Shown piece by piece: positions 34,534 to 43,960 of a stretch of DNA of 64,000 bases (positions are counted from its first letter, which is position 1; each line of letters starts with the position of its first letter). The notes under the pieces were generated by a model. That model did no database searches. It was not told where the DNA came from and saw nothing but the letters and a program-made list of their open reading frames with translations. Made by a program: the position numbers and the translations under genes. Origin of the DNA: Salinimicrobium sp963709775 (GTDB taxonomy: Bacteria > Bacteroidota > Bacteroidia > Flavobacteriales > Flavobacteriaceae); NCBI GenBank assembly GCA_963709775.1, contig CAVPXS010000015.1:1-64000 (forward strand), written 5' to 3'.

Positions 34534-37134
34534 TTACTGGGCTATTTCTTCCTGGTTTCTAAAGACCAGTTCATTATTGAAGGAGTCCAGCAGAATTATA
34601 CTGTCTGTATGGATTTTTCCGCTTAGGATCTCTTTCGAGAGTTTATTAAGAACCTCTTTTTGAATAGTTCTCTTCACTGGTCTTGCTCCATACTGAGGAT
34701 CATAACCTTTTTCGGCCAGGTCGGAGATGGCTTCGGTGGTAGCATCAAGGGTTATTCCCTGTTTTGCAAGCATCTTTCTTACTCCTTTTAACTGAAGTCC
34801 TACAATTTCCTGAATATCCTTCCTGGTAAGAGGAGTGAACATTACAATATCATCAATCCTGTTGATGAATTCAGGTCTTACACTCTGTTTTAAAAGAGCC
34901 AGCACTTCCACTTTGGCGCTTTCCATAGCCAGATCTACATTCTTTTCGGTGTCAAATTTCTCCTGGATAATATGAGAACCCATATTTGAGGTCATGATGA
35001 TGATCGTGTTTTTAAAGTCGGCGAGGCGTCCTTTATTATCTGTAAGCCTTCCTTCATCAAGGACCTGTAACAGGATGTTGAAAGTATCGGGATGAGCTTT
35101 TTCGATCTCATCAAGCAGAATGACCGAATAAGGTTTTCTTCTTACAGCTTCTGTTAGTTGTCCGCCTTCATCATAACCCACGTATCCCGGAGGCGCTCCC
35201 ACGAGCCTGCTTACCGCATGGCGCTCCTGATATTCACTCATATCAATTCGCGTCATAGCACTCTCGTCATTAAAAAGATAATCGGCAAGGGCTTTGGCGA
35301 GTTCGGTTTTACCTACCCCGGTTGTACCAAGGAAAAGGAAGGAACCAACTGGCTTTTTTTGATCCTGTAATCCCGCACGGCTTCGGCGTACCGCATCACT
35401 TACTGCCTGTATGGCTTCGTCCTGCCCTACAACCCTTCGGTGAAGCTCGTCTTCAAGTTTGAGAAGTTTCTCCCTATCGGTCTGCAACATCTTGGTTACC
35501 GGTATACCCGTCCATTTAGCTACTACTTCAGCGATATCCTCATTTGTGACTTCTTCCTTGATAAGGGTTTTTCCTTTTTGGTTTTCCTCCAGTTGCTGTT
35601 GAAGTTCTGCCAGCTTTTCCTGTTCTTCTTTTATTTTTCCGTATCGCAGCTCGGCTACCTTGCCATAGTTGCCTTCTCTCTCGGCACGTTCTGCCTCAAG
35701 TTTATATTCCTCTACTTTAGATTTCGCAGTCTGTATATTGTCAACAACCTCTTTTTCGTTTTTCCATTGAGCATTGAGTTCATTGCGCTCATCTTTATAA
35801 TTGGCAAGATCTGCTCTAAGGGATTTTAATTTATTTTCATCATTTTCCCTTTTAATGGCCTCCAATTCGATTTCCAGCTGCATGATCTTACGATCGAGTA
35901 CATCCAGTTCTTCGGGCTTAGAGTTGATCTCCATGCGCAATCTGGAAGCAGCTTCATCCATTAGGTCAATAGCTTTATCGGGAAGAAAACGATTCGTGAT
36001 ATATCGCTGGGACAGTTCTACTGCCGCAATGATCGCCTCATCTTTTATACGCACTTTATGGTGGGTTTCGTACTTTTCTTTGATCCCGCGCAGGATGGAA
36101 ATAGCGCTTTCGGTATCGGGTTCGTCAACTATAATTTTCTGAAAACGACGCTCCAGTGCCTTGTCCTTTTCAAAGTATTTTTGATACTCATCCAGGGTTG
36201 TTGCACCAATAGCGCGCAATTCCCCACGGGCAAGAGCGGGCTTTAGAATGTTGGCCGCGTCCATTGCTCCCTGTCCGCCACCGGCACCTACAAGAGTGTG
36301 GATCTCATCAATGAACAGCACAATATTCCCCTCACTGGAAGTAACCTCTTTGATTACCGCTTTAAGTCTTTCTTCAAATTCCCCCTTATACTTCGCACCT
36401 GCGATCAAGGCTCCCATATCCAGGGAAAAGATTTGCTTGTCCTTAAGGTTATCGGGAACATCTCCTGAAATTATCCTGTGGGCAAGACCTTCGGCTATAG
36501 CTGTTTTACCAACCCCGGGTTCTCCAACCAGCATAGGGTTGTTCTTGGTTCTTCGGGAAAGGATTTGAAGTACCCTGCGAATTTCTTCATCCCTGCCTAT
36601 AACGGGGTCAAGCTTTCCTTCCTCGGCAAGCTTGTTTAGATTATTTGCGTATTTGTTTAGGGAATTATATGTTTCTTCGGCGCTTTGAGAAGTGACATTT
36701 TCTCCCTTACGCAATTCCTGGATCGCAGCCTTAAATCCTTTTTCTGTTGCGCCCTGGTCTTTCAGGATTTGAGAAACTTTGCTTGAGGATCCAAAAATGG
36801 CTAAAATAAGGTGCTCTACAGATACGTATTCATCCCCCATTTTCTTGGCGATGGAAGAAGCATCATTTAAAGTTCTGGAAGATTCCCGGGAGAGCATGAT
36901 GTCCCCGCCGCTTACTTTCGGAAAGCTCTGCAGGGTTTTATCCAGGATCTGCTGAAAAAGCCCCACATTAATATTTAATTTCTTCAGAAGAAAGGGAGCT
37001 ACATTCTCATCTACCAGGGTGATGGCTTTAAATATATGTTCGTTCTCTATCTGCTGATGTCCCAATTCCTGGGCCAGCTGCTGGGCCTTCTGTATGGCCT
37101 CCTGACTTTTAATTGTAAAATTGTTCAAATTCAT
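34534..37134 (-). CDS. clpB: ATP-dependent disaggregase ClpB
   Basis: ClpB works with DnaK to rescue aggregated proteins. The 866-residue protein is complete. It has the N-terminal Clp_N repeats (1-150). The first AAA+ domain has Walker A GEPGVGKTAIAEG near residue 205 and Walker B VLFIDEIHTLVG. A long coiled-coil M domain spans about 400-530. The second AAA+ domain has Walker A GTTGVGKTELAKA near 605, the pore loop PPGYVGYDEGG, and sensor 2 region YDPQYGARPVKR. No heat-shock operator such as CIRCE was recognised in the 203-bp upstream gap. Confidence 0.97.
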   Translation of the reverse strand: MNLNNFTIKSQEAIQKAQQLAQELGHQQIENEHIFKAITLVDENVAPFLLKKLNINVGLFQQILDKTLQSFPKVSGGDIMLSRESSRTLNDASSIAKKMGDEYVSVEHLILAIFGSSSKVSQILKDQGATEKGFKAAIQELRKGENVTSQSAEETYNSLNKYANNLNKLAEEGKLDPVIGRDEEIRRVLQILSRRTKNNPMLVGEPGVGKTAIAEGLAHRIISGDVPDNLKDKQIFSLDMGALIAGAKYKGEFEERLKAVIKEVTSSEGNIVLFIDEIHTLVGAGGGQGAMDAANILKPALARGELRAIGATTLDEYQKYFEKDKALERRFQKIIVDEPDTESAISILRGIKEKYETHHKVRIKDEAIIAAVELSQRYITNRFLPDKAIDLMDEAASRLRMEINSKPEELDVLDRKIMQLEIELEAIKRENDENKLKSLRADLANYKDERNELNAQWKNEKEVVDNIQTAKSKVEEYKLEAERAEREGNYGKVAELRYGKIKEEQEKLAELQQQLEENQKGKTLIKEEVTNEDIAEVVAKWTGIPVTKMLQTDREKLLKLEDELHRRVVGQDEAIQAVSDAVRRSRAGLQDQKKPVGSFLFLGTTGVGKTELAKALADYLFNDESAMTRIDMSEYQERHAVSRLVGAPPGYVGYDEGGQLTEAVRRKPYSVILLDEIEKAHPDTFNILLQVLDEGRLTDNKGRLADFKNTIIIMTSNMGSHIIQEKFDTEKNVDLAMESAKVEVLALLKQSVRPEFINRIDDIVMFTPLTRKDIQEIVGLQLKGVRKMLAKQGITLDATTEAISDLAEKGYDPQYGARPVKRTIQKEVLNKLSKEILSGKIHTDSIILLDSFNNELVFRNQEEIAQ

Positions 37135-37337
37135 AGTAGTCGTGTTTGGTCTTTTTTACTGAAGCTAAGCAAAGCATGTACCAGCAGCGGGAAGCAGACA
37201 TAATGGCTGATAACGGGAAAAAAGTAATGACTTTTTGTCTCTTATAAAGATACTAAACTTTGGCTTTTCTACTCGAAAAATCACCTGAATTTACTATTTT
37301 ACACAGTTCAAGAAAAGTGTAACTAAAACATTCAAAA

Positions 37338-37736
37338 ATGGGATTATTTGATAAAGTTTTTAAAAGCGAACGCGATATAGCAAAGAAGGAAATAGAGGAG
37401 GTGCCATGGCATGCCCTTACCGAGAGCAAACAGCTGGATGAGATCGAGAAAGAGTCTGAAAAGCAGCCCGTGGTCATCTTTAAACATTCCACCAGCTGTG
37501 GAATAAGCAGGATGGTTTTGAAGAATTTCGAAAGGGGATATGATCTTCCAAAAGATAAGGAAGTAAAACTGTACTTTTTAGATCTTTTAGCCAACCGGAA
37601 TATTTCAAACGAGGTGGCGAATCGATTTGGGGTGAGACACGAAAGCCCGCAAATGATCATCCTAAAAGATAGAAAAGTAGTTCATCATGCCTCGCATCAT
37701 TCCATCGAGCTGGAAAGTGTGAAGGAACATATTTAG
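37338..37736 (+). CDS. ytxJ: Bacillithiol system redox-active protein YtxJ
   Basis: A 132-residue thioredoxin-fold protein of the YtxJ/DUF2847 family. A short basic start and the motif HSTSCGISRMVL put a single redox cysteine at C54. A later HESPQMIILKDRKVVHHASHHSI holds the cis-proline (ESPQ) and the C-terminal His-rich strand. YtxJ is a monothiol bacilliredoxin associated with removal of bacillithiol from proteins, which implies that this organism makes bacillithiol. It is divergent from clpB, with 203 bp between them. Confidence 0.92.
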   Translation: MGLFDKVFKSERDIAKKEIEEVPWHALTESKQLDEIEKESEKQPVVIFKHSTSCGISRMVLKNFERGYDLPKDKEVKLYFLDLLANRNISNEVANRFGVRHESPQMIILKDRKVVHHASHHSIELESVKEHI

Positions 37737-37860
37737 TACAATTTTTGGACGTTAAGTTAATCTTCTGAAATCGAGTTAAATGTATTATAATCAGTCTTTT
37801 ATATGCTCATTAACAGAGTATATTTAGAGCTGAATCATTAATAATTCAAAAACCTGTATT

Positions 37861-38061
37861 ATGGAAGAGAGAAGAGAAGACCGTAACAAAGATCGTATTC
37901 AATCACAAAGGCAGCAAAAGCACGAGGACCCCGCTAAGAATCCGGCTAAGCATGCTGCGGGCGATCACGACAAGCAGAAAAAAGAAGATGCTGAAAGAGG
38001 TAGGGAAATTGACCGCGATCGCAATAAGGAAGACCGCAGTAGGAGAGATGAAAACAGATAA
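37861..38061 (+). CDS. Small highly charged hydrophilic protein (unknown)
   Basis: The 66-residue product is extremely rich in Arg, Lys, Glu and Asp and almost without hydrophobic residues, so it is likely disordered. The middle has a short proline/alanine/histidine part (DPAKNPAKHAAGDHD) and the rest is made of R-D-x and E-D-R clusters. No known domain was recognised. A perfect terminator hairpin 20 bp downstream and a normal ATG support it being a real gene. Its position among CsbD, ClpB and YtxJ genes suggests a stress role, which is only inference. Confidence 0.65.
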   Translation: MEERREDRNKDRIQSQRQQKHEDPAKNPAKHAAGDHDKQKKEDAERGREIDRDRNKEDRSRRDENR

Positions 38062-38080
38062 AGTCTTTTTAATTAAAGCA

Positions 38081-38108
38081 AAAAGAGCCGCAAATTTGCG
38101 GCTCTTTT
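38081..38108. terminator. Bidirectional terminator (perfect 28-bp palindrome)
   Basis: AAAAGAGCCGCAAA and its exact complement TTTGCGGCTCTTTT form a perfect palindrome between the small charged-protein gene and fahA. Poly-A and poly-T ends allow it to work in both directions. Confidence 0.9.
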
Positions 38109-38124
38109 TTATGACTTACATTCC

Positions 38125-39411
38125 TTATTTTTTCTTCTCAAAAACAGGAAGCAGTTTAGTGCTCACTTCGCCAAAACCAATTCGGTAATTTTCTTTCTGG
38201 CAATGACCGCGCATTATTACGGTATCATTATCATCAATAAAAGTACGGGTGCTGCCATCGTTAAGCTTCACAGGTTTTTCACCTTTCCAGGAAAGTTCAA
38301 GCATAGAACCATACGAATCTGGAGTTGGGCCCGAAATTGTACCCGATCCCATCATATCTCCCGAGATTACAGGACATCCATTAACCGTATGGTGAGCCAG
38401 TTGCTGACTCATATTCCAGTACATGTATTTAAAGTTGGACTTTGAGACTCTGGTTTCTTCACCATTTTCTGGCTGGATAAAAACTTCCAGGTCAATATCG
38501 AAACTCTTTTTTCCGCTGGTTTGCAGGTAAGGCAACAATTTCTTTTCAGGTTTTGGACTTTCCACTCTAAATGGGTCAAGAGCATCAAGGGTCACGATCC
38601 ATGGGGAAACTGAAGAGGCAAAGTTCTTTGCCAGGAATGGCCCCAGTGGAACATATTCCCAGGTTTGAATATCTCTTGCGCTCCAGTCATTGAACAGGAC
38701 CAGTCCAAAAATATAATCTTCGGCTTCATCTATGGGAATAGGTTCTCCCAGGTGATTGGCATCTGTAGTTATAAAAGCCATTTCCAATTCAAAATCTATC
38801 CTTTTTGAAGGTCCGAAAACGGGCTCATCAGCATCCTTGGGCTTTGTTTGGCCCTGTGGACGGTGAATCGGAATTCCGCTGGGAACGATCGAAGAACTTC
38901 TTCCGTGGTATCCCACAGGAATATGTAGCCAGTTTGGCAACAAAGCATTTTCGGGATCGCGGAACATGGTTCCCACGTTGGTAGCATGCTCTTTGCTCGA
39001 ATAAAAATCGGTATAATCGCCTACCTGTACAGGCATTTGCATTTCGATCTCATCGAGACCAAACAAGACCACCTTTCGGTGTTCTTCGTGGTCACGAAGC
39101 TTGTCGTTGCTGGCATCAAAGATTTCGGCAATGCGGTTTCTTACCAATCTCCAGGTCTTTTTCCCGTCAGATATAAAATCGTTTAGAGTATCCTGAAGAA
39201 AAATATCATCGGTAAGCGGGATACCTTCAAAGTAGCCCAGCTGGTGCAGGGCTCCAAGGTCAATGGCGGTATCACCTATGCGGGTTCCAATAGTGATGAT
39301 ATCATCCCTTGTCAGGAAAACTCCGAAGGGAATATTTTGAATAGGGAAATCAGAATTTTCGGGTACTTCCAGCCAGGTTTTTCGTGTAGGGTCGTTAGCT
39401 GTAATGGACAT
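38125..39411 (-). CDS. fahA: Fumarylacetoacetase
   Basis: This enzyme hydrolyses fumarylacetoacetate, the last step of tyrosine and phenylalanine breakdown. From the ATG at 39411 it has 428 residues. The typical start is an SITANDPTRKTWLEVP domain. The catalytic core has DFYSSKEHATNVGTMFR (D and H), the LHIPVGYHGRSSSIVPSG loop, and the metal site ELEMAFITT followed by LFNDWSARDIQTWEYVPLGP. MSQQLAHHTVNGC and GDMMGSGTISGP complete the active site. The frame is open for 13 codons upstream (to 39450), but these do not match the family. No hmgA or hppD gene is adjacent. Confidence 0.96.
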   Translation of the reverse strand: MSITANDPTRKTWLEVPENSDFPIQNIPFGVFLTRDDIITIGTRIGDTAIDLGALHQLGYFEGIPLTDDIFLQDTLNDFISDGKKTWRLVRNRIAEIFDASNDKLRDHEEHRKVVLFGLDEIEMQMPVQVGDYTDFYSSKEHATNVGTMFRDPENALLPNWLHIPVGYHGRSSSIVPSGIPIHRPQGQTKPKDADEPVFGPSKRIDFELEMAFITTDANHLGEPIPIDEAEDYIFGLVLFNDWSARDIQTWEYVPLGPFLAKNFASSVSPWIVTLDALDPFRVESPKPEKKLLPYLQTSGKKSFDIDLEVFIQPENGEETRVSKSNFKYMYWNMSQQLAHHTVNGCPVISGDMMGSGTISGPTPDSYGSMLELSWKGEKPVKLNDGSTRTFIDDNDTVIMRGHCQKENYRIGFGEVSTKLLPVFEKKK

Positions 39412-39487
39412 AATAAATGTTGGTATTTTGTTAAAATCAATTCGAACCAAATATATTATTTTCTTACTAAGAACCGAATGTATTTGT

Positions 39488-39495
39488 TATTTTTG
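39488..39495 (+). promoter_or_regulatory. -7 box TATTTTTG of glyA
   Basis: TATTTTTG matches TAnnTTTG and lies 26 nt before the ATG at 39522. No clear TTG is seen at the -33 position. Confidence 0.5.
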
Positions 39496-39521
39496 AGTAT
39501 TATTTAACGTAAAAAATGCAT

Positions 39522-40796
39522 ATGCAAAGGGATAACGAATTATTTGATTTAATACAAGCAGAAAAGGAAAGGCAACTTAATGGTCTAGAGCTAATTGCAA
39601 GTGAGAATTTCGTAAGTGAACAGGTGCTGGAAGCAGCGGGTTCTGTGCTTACGAATAAATATGCCGAAGGTTATCCCGGCAAAAGATATTACGGTGGTTG
39701 TGAAGTAGTGGACGAAGTTGAGAACCTTGCCATTGAAAGGTTAAAAGAATTGTTCAATGCCGAGTATGCCAACGTGCAGCCGCATTCCGGTTCGCAGGCA
39801 AATACCGCAGTTTTTCACGCCTGTATGAAACCGGGTGATAAATTTCTTGGTTTTGATCTTTCTCATGGTGGACATTTAACTCATGGCTCTCCTGTAAATT
39901 TCTCCGGAAAACTTTACGAGCCGGTATTTTATGGTGTAGACAAAGAAACAGGCTTAATCGATTATGATAAGGTAGCCGAAATTGCCAAAAAAGAGAAGCC
40001 TAAAATGATCATTGCCGGTGCCTCGGCATATTCCAGGGAGATCGATTATAAGAGGTTCCGAGAAATAGCCGACAGTGTTGGAGCTATTCTTTTTGCCGAT
40101 ATCGCTCATCCTGCAGGTTTGATCGCAAAAGGACTTCTAAGTGATCCTATTCCTCATTGTCATGTAGTTTCATCTACTACTCATAAGACCTTAAGAGGTC
40201 CAAGAGGAGGTATTATCATGATGGGGAAGGATTTTGATAATCCTTTCGGAGAAAAACTTAAAAACGGAAATCTAAAGAAAATGTCTGCCTTGCTTAACAG
40301 CGGTGTTTTCCCCGGAAACCAGGGAGGACCGCTTGAGCACATTATCGCCGCCAAGGCAGTGGCTTTTGGAGAAGCACTTACAGATGAGTTTCTTCACTAC
40401 ACTGTACAGGTGAAGAAGAATGCCAAAAGAATGGCCGAAGCTTTTGTGAAAAAGGATTACCACGTGATCTCGGGCGGGACAGATAATCACATGATGCTTA
40501 TCGATCTTCGTAACAAAAATATCTCCGGTAAAGAAGCTGAAGAAGCTCTTGGAAAGGCCGATATTACCGTGAACAAAAACATGGTTCCTTTTGATGATAA
40601 ATCTCCTTTCGTGACTTCCGGAATTAGAATTGGTACTCCGGCGGTTACTACCCGTGGACTCAGGGAAGATGATATGGATGCTATTGTAGATCTTGTTGAT
40701 CGTGTGATCACTAACCATCAAAATGACGAAAAACTGGAGGCTATAAAAGAAGATGTGTTTAACATGATGCAGGGAAAACCTCTTTTTCAAATGTAA
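39522..40796 (+). CDS. glyA: Serine hydroxymethyltransferase
   Basis: GlyA converts serine and tetrahydrofolate to glycine and methylene-tetrahydrofolate. The 424-residue PLP enzyme has LIASENFVSEQVLEAAGS, NKYAEGYPGKRYYGGCE, NVQPHSGSQAN, DLSHGGHLTHG, and the PLP lysine K222 in SSTTHKTLRGPRGG. The start is taken at the second ATG (MQRDNELFDL), which fits homologues better than the ATG at 39516 two codons earlier. It is a single-gene unit with a terminator at 40859. Confidence 0.97.
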   Translation: MQRDNELFDLIQAEKERQLNGLELIASENFVSEQVLEAAGSVLTNKYAEGYPGKRYYGGCEVVDEVENLAIERLKELFNAEYANVQPHSGSQANTAVFHACMKPGDKFLGFDLSHGGHLTHGSPVNFSGKLYEPVFYGVDKETGLIDYDKVAEIAKKEKPKMIIAGASAYSREIDYKRFREIADSVGAILFADIAHPAGLIAKGLLSDPIPHCHVVSSTTHKTLRGPRGGIIMMGKDFDNPFGEKLKNGNLKKMSALLNSGVFPGNQGGPLEHIIAAKAVAFGEALTDEFLHYTVQVKKNAKRMAEAFVKKDYHVISGGTDNHMMLIDLRNKNISGKEAEEALGKADITVNKNMVPFDDKSPFVTSGIRIGTPAVTTRGLREDDMDAIVDLVDRVITNHQNDEKLEAIKEDVFNMMQGKPLFQM

Positions 40797-40858
40797 TTTC
40801 CAAATCAAGTCTTGACTCCTGGCTCTTGTAGCGAAGCGGACTTGTCTCTAAAAAATTA

Positions 40859-40902
40859 GCTGCCTAAGGTCTCTAAAATGGGATTTTTGGCAGCTTTTTT
40901 TA
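40859..40902. terminator. Terminator after glyA (GCTGCC...GGCAGC)
   Basis: GCTGCC at 40859-40864 pairs with GGCAGC at 40889-40894, followed by TTTTTTTA. The loop contains AAAATGGGATTTT, which can extend the hairpin. The preceding 40800-40850 holds a repeat-like word (TCTTGACTCCTGGCTCTTG). Confidence 0.75.
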
Positions 40903-42408
40903 TTCCTTGATTTCTACAAATTCATAAGCTCCCAAATCGGGATTTTGAGTGCGATCGTTGCCTAAAATATCCTGCGGAACTTGTTGCGCCACATTGGGAT
41001 CACCTTTGTCAATTGCTGCGGAATTTTCCAGCAGCCGCAAATCATTCTCTTTTGGCGCACTAAAAAGAGGATCTTCATCTAACCAGATATTATTGTAGAT
41101 CTCACTATTGCTGAAGTCATACCATTTACCTGAAGCCTCTTCTTTGCTGAATTTAATCAGGCTGTGAGAGAAAAATATTTCTGCAGGACCATTCTCATCT
41201 ATTTCGATGCCTAATTCCCTGTTTTCATTGCCGAAGATGATAGAATTAAAGAATTTCACCTCGAGTGGAACAGGACCTTCTTCAGAAGTATTGGAAATAA
41301 AAACGGCCGGAGCCATCCTGAAACTTTGGCTCCAGTAATTACCAATGCTTACATGCTTAAAAAGATGATTTCCGCCGTTGAGGTAGAGGGAAGCCTGTCC
41401 GCTGTTGTTGATCACCAGGTTTTCAGCTGAAATGTCGGCTCCTTCAGTTCTTATTCCTGAAATTGCAGAGTTATAGATCTGCACATTCTTTAAGTGGATA
41501 GGAGGGGAGTCGGTAGTTTCTTCAGCCAGAATTCCCAGGCTGGCATTGCGAATTGTTACATGCTCAAAAAGGTGATCTTTACTGCCCTTTTGAAGCCAGA
41601 TCGTTCCCCACTGCCCGGGGATATTCCTGTAAAGGCTCTGTAACCTGTCTCCCTGGAATATCACCTGATTTTCCATTATTTTTGGATCTGTACTTGGTTC
41701 GCCTTTGACCCGGATGGAAGCATTTTTAGAAACGAGGATCCCACTGTCGGCATGAAAATGGATTCGGGCACCGGCATTGACCGTTAGGATTTCCCCTTCA
41801 GGTACTGCGGCATACCCATAGATCACATAAGGTTTTGTTCGGGTAAGCTGGAGATGTTCCTCTTCCAGATAAAATCCTGAAACCATTTCAGGTTCTCCAT
41901 CTCCATTCGTGTCGATGGGAATTTTCTCCGGAATTCCCCGTTCATCTTTCTTCGGATATAACAAAATTGCATCCTTCACCAATGTTACCAGCGGTACTTC
42001 CTGCAGATGTGAGCGTGATTTGAACTGTAATTTGTCGGTGTACAGGAATTCCGTTTCCTCAAGACCTTCGGAAGGTACAGTGGTTTCTATAAAAATATAA
42101 ATGCTGTCACGGGCGAGGATCTCGACATTTTCAAACTGAGTACCCGGGAGTCCATCAACATTTAATCTGTAATAGGAGTCTGTTCCGTTCTCCAGAGAGA
42201 TTTCCGGGATATAAATATCGTCGTTGCTGCGGTTGTATACCTTTAATGAGTAGGTTGCCGTACTAAGGTTACTAAAAACCGTATCGAGAAAAACAGTGTC
42301 TTTGGAAAAATGTAAGTTCCCGGTGGTTTCGGTAGTTTCAAAATCGCTGCGGCAGGAGCTCCACAGCACCAGCATCAAGAATATAATGAAGCCGGTTAGC
42401 TTTTTCAT
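40900..42408 (-). CDS. Lipoprotein with right-handed beta-helix (parallel beta-helix) region
   Basis: A 502-residue lipoprotein (LVLWSSC, Cys19). Residues about 25-150 form a beta-sandwich with DTVFLDTVFSNLSTATYSLKVYN-like strands, known from Bacteroidetes surface proteins. Residues about 195-460 carry Asn-rich parallel beta-helix repeats (WGTIWLQKGSKDHLFEHV, LKNVQIYNSAISGIRT, ISAENLVINNSGQASLYL). It ends in the conserved LRLLENSAAIDKGDP and DPDLGAYEF-type motif (here NPDLGAYEF) that closes such helices. The role is unknown, possibly polysaccharide binding. The ATG overlaps the thioesterase stop by four bases. Confidence 0.85.
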   Translation of the reverse strand: MKKLTGFIIFLMLVLWSSCRSDFETTETTGNLHFSKDTVFLDTVFSNLSTATYSLKVYNRSNDDIYIPEISLENGTDSYYRLNVDGLPGTQFENVEILARDSIYIFIETTVPSEGLEETEFLYTDKLQFKSRSHLQEVPLVTLVKDAILLYPKKDERGIPEKIPIDTNGDGEPEMVSGFYLEEEHLQLTRTKPYVIYGYAAVPEGEILTVNAGARIHFHADSGILVSKNASIRVKGEPSTDPKIMENQVIFQGDRLQSLYRNIPGQWGTIWLQKGSKDHLFEHVTIRNASLGILAEETTDSPPIHLKNVQIYNSAISGIRTEGADISAENLVINNSGQASLYLNGGNHLFKHVSIGNYWSQSFRMAPAVFISNTSEEGPVPLEVKFFNSIIFGNENRELGIEIDENGPAEIFFSHSLIKFSKEEASGKWYDFSNSEIYNNIWLDEDPLFSAPKENDLRLLENSAAIDKGDPNVAQQVPQDILGNDRTQNPDLGAYEFVEIKE

Positions 42409-42812
42409 GTTTTATGGAAGACGGTACGAAGCTCTTCGGTGATCTTTGTGGGTTTCTTTGAATCTGCGTTCAACAGGCACCACATGGATTTCGCGGCGAC
42501 CAGAATTTCTCCTGTTTTGGCATTTTTGATGTTCACAAACCTTTCGGATGTCACAAAAGTTGTCTCCCCAACATAGGTTTCTATAAGAATTTCATCTCCT
42601 AAAAAAGCCTGTTTTTTATAATCGATCTCGTGCCGAATCACCACCCATATAAAATCATTTTTGAGTTGCTCTGTGGCTCTTACTTCCCAGTGCTCTTTGG
42701 CAATATCCTGTATCCATTGTACATATCGCACGTTATTAACGTGGTGGAGATCATCAAGATCTTCCTCTACTACCGTTCTTTGATGCGTATAGGTTTCTGC
42801 AGGTACTACCAT
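42405..42812 (-). CDS. Acyl-CoA thioesterase, hot-dog fold (4HBT family)
   Basis: A 135-residue single hot-dog domain. The YbgC/FcbC-type catalytic segment is EDLDDLHHVNNVRYVQWIQD near residues 17-36, with the acidic residue and N-N-V-R-Y pattern. DEILIETYVGETTFVTSERF and an A-K-S-M-W-C-L strand complete the fold. The substrate is probably an acyl-CoA or aryl-CoA. It is packed directly after the glutaminyl cyclase gene (no gap) and overlaps the following lipoprotein gene, making a three-gene operon. Confidence 0.92.
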   Translation of the reverse strand: MVVPAETYTHQRTVVEEDLDDLHHVNNVRYVQWIQDIAKEHWEVRATEQLKNDFIWVVIRHEIDYKKQAFLGDEILIETYVGETTFVTSERFVNIKNAKTGEILVAAKSMWCLLNADSKKPTKITEELRTVFHKT

Positions 42813-43874
42813 CTAATTCTTAATTATTTTTACTTCAAAAAGAGTGTCCCAGTCTTTCCCGGTAACATAGAGTTTTTCATTTTTGGAGTCATAAGCAATC
42901 CCGTTAAGCACATCGTTTATCGGGTCAAGATCTTCGGTATTTCCAAGTTGATCTCTGAGCCCAGAAAAGTTGATAAGCCCTTCAATGGCTCCATTTTCAG
43001 GATTTATTATAGCTACTCCGTCCTTTTGATAAGTATTGGCGTAGATCTTTCCATCCACCCATTCCAGTTCGTTTAGTTGAGTGGCTACAGTACGGTGAGT
43101 AACCGTTTGTATAAAATCTTTTTCGGGTACTAAAGGGGAGGAGGGATCGAGAAACCAGATTTTTTCTGTTCCGTCACTTTTATAGATCGTATTGCCATCA
43201 TTGGCCAGTCCCCAGCCCTGTTCACTCATATTATATTCAAATTCCCCTGTTTTTTCGAAAGTCTCCACGTCATAGATAAAACCTTTTCCTTCTTTCCAGG
43301 TAAGCTGATAGATCTTATCATTTAAAATGGTAATTCCTTCAGCGAAAAATTCGGGAGAAATATCAATTTTTTGAAGTACTTCTCCTGTCTCTAGATCTAC
43401 TTTTCTTAAAGAAGAGCTGCCGTAATGGCCTGTACTTTCGTATAATTCGTCATTATAAAATTCAAGGCCCTGCGTGTAAGCATCTGTAGCATGGGGATAT
43501 TTGTTTATGATCTCGTAGGTATAAGTTACAGGGGCAGTGTCATTAAAAAGGGTAATTTCCTTTGGCATTTCAACTGACGCTTCATTTTTGAAAATACGGG
43601 CAGTAAGATTCCATTTGCCCAGTTTCTCGTCTTTGAAGGTGTAATTAAGGGATTCCTGACCAATTGTTTTTGCCAGTCGTTGTTCTCCCAAAAAGTAGAT
43701 CACCGAATCTTTTTCACCTTCTACCTGAGCCTGTATGCTTTCTCCAAGCTTAAATTCCGTCTTATTTTCGGCAATATTGAGGGTATAGCTGCTTTCCGAA
43801 TCTTCTGGATCACTTCCGCAGGAAAAAAGATAAGCACTTAAAATAATCAAAAAGAGGGAGTTATAAACCTTCAT
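42813..43874 (-). CDS. Glutaminyl-peptide cyclotransferase lipoprotein
   Basis: A 353-residue lipoprotein with a signal ending AYLFSCGS (Cys19). After a beta-sandwich of about 95 residues, a five-bladed beta-propeller of the plant/bacterial glutaminyl cyclase type follows. Its marks are YPHATDAYTQGLEFYNDELYESTG, LRKVDLETGEVLQ, FFAEGITILNDKIYQLTWKE, GWGLANDGNTIYKSDG and NELEWVDGKIYANTY. It converts N-terminal glutamine of exported proteins to pyroglutamate, which is common in secreted Bacteroidetes proteins. First gene of a three-gene minus-strand operon. Confidence 0.93.
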   Translation of the reverse strand: MKVYNSLFLIILSAYLFSCGSDPEDSESSYTLNIAENKTEFKLGESIQAQVEGEKDSVIYFLGEQRLAKTIGQESLNYTFKDEKLGKWNLTARIFKNEASVEMPKEITLFNDTAPVTYTYEIINKYPHATDAYTQGLEFYNDELYESTGHYGSSSLRKVDLETGEVLQKIDISPEFFAEGITILNDKIYQLTWKEGKGFIYDVETFEKTGEFEYNMSEQGWGLANDGNTIYKSDGTEKIWFLDPSSPLVPEKDFIQTVTHRTVATQLNELEWVDGKIYANTYQKDGVAIINPENGAIEGLINFSGLRDQLGNTEDLDPINDVLNGIAYDSKNEKLYVTGKDWDTLFEVKIIKN

Positions 43875-43928
43875 GTCAAACAGTTATTTTTCTGTGAGCT
43901 AAATTAAAGAATTCGGTTTAGAAAATAC

Positions 43929-43958
43929 TTGCAAAAAGTATGAAAGGTTGTATATTTG
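43929..43958 (+). promoter_or_regulatory. Promoter of the SRP RNA gene (TTG-N19-TATATTTG)
   Basis: TTG at 43929-43931 and TATATTTG at 43951-43958 are separated by exactly 19 bp, a textbook Bacteroidetes promoter just before the SRP RNA. Confidence 0.85.
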
Positions 43959-43960
43959 CC

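Noticed and set aside
37135..37337. Heat-shock operator before clpB
   Set aside because: No CIRCE or other recognisable heat-shock element was found in the 203 bp; only A/T-rich sequence is seen.
40800..40858. Small gene between glyA and its terminator
   Set aside because: The stretch is a repeat-like word sequence with no start/stop pair of useful length.
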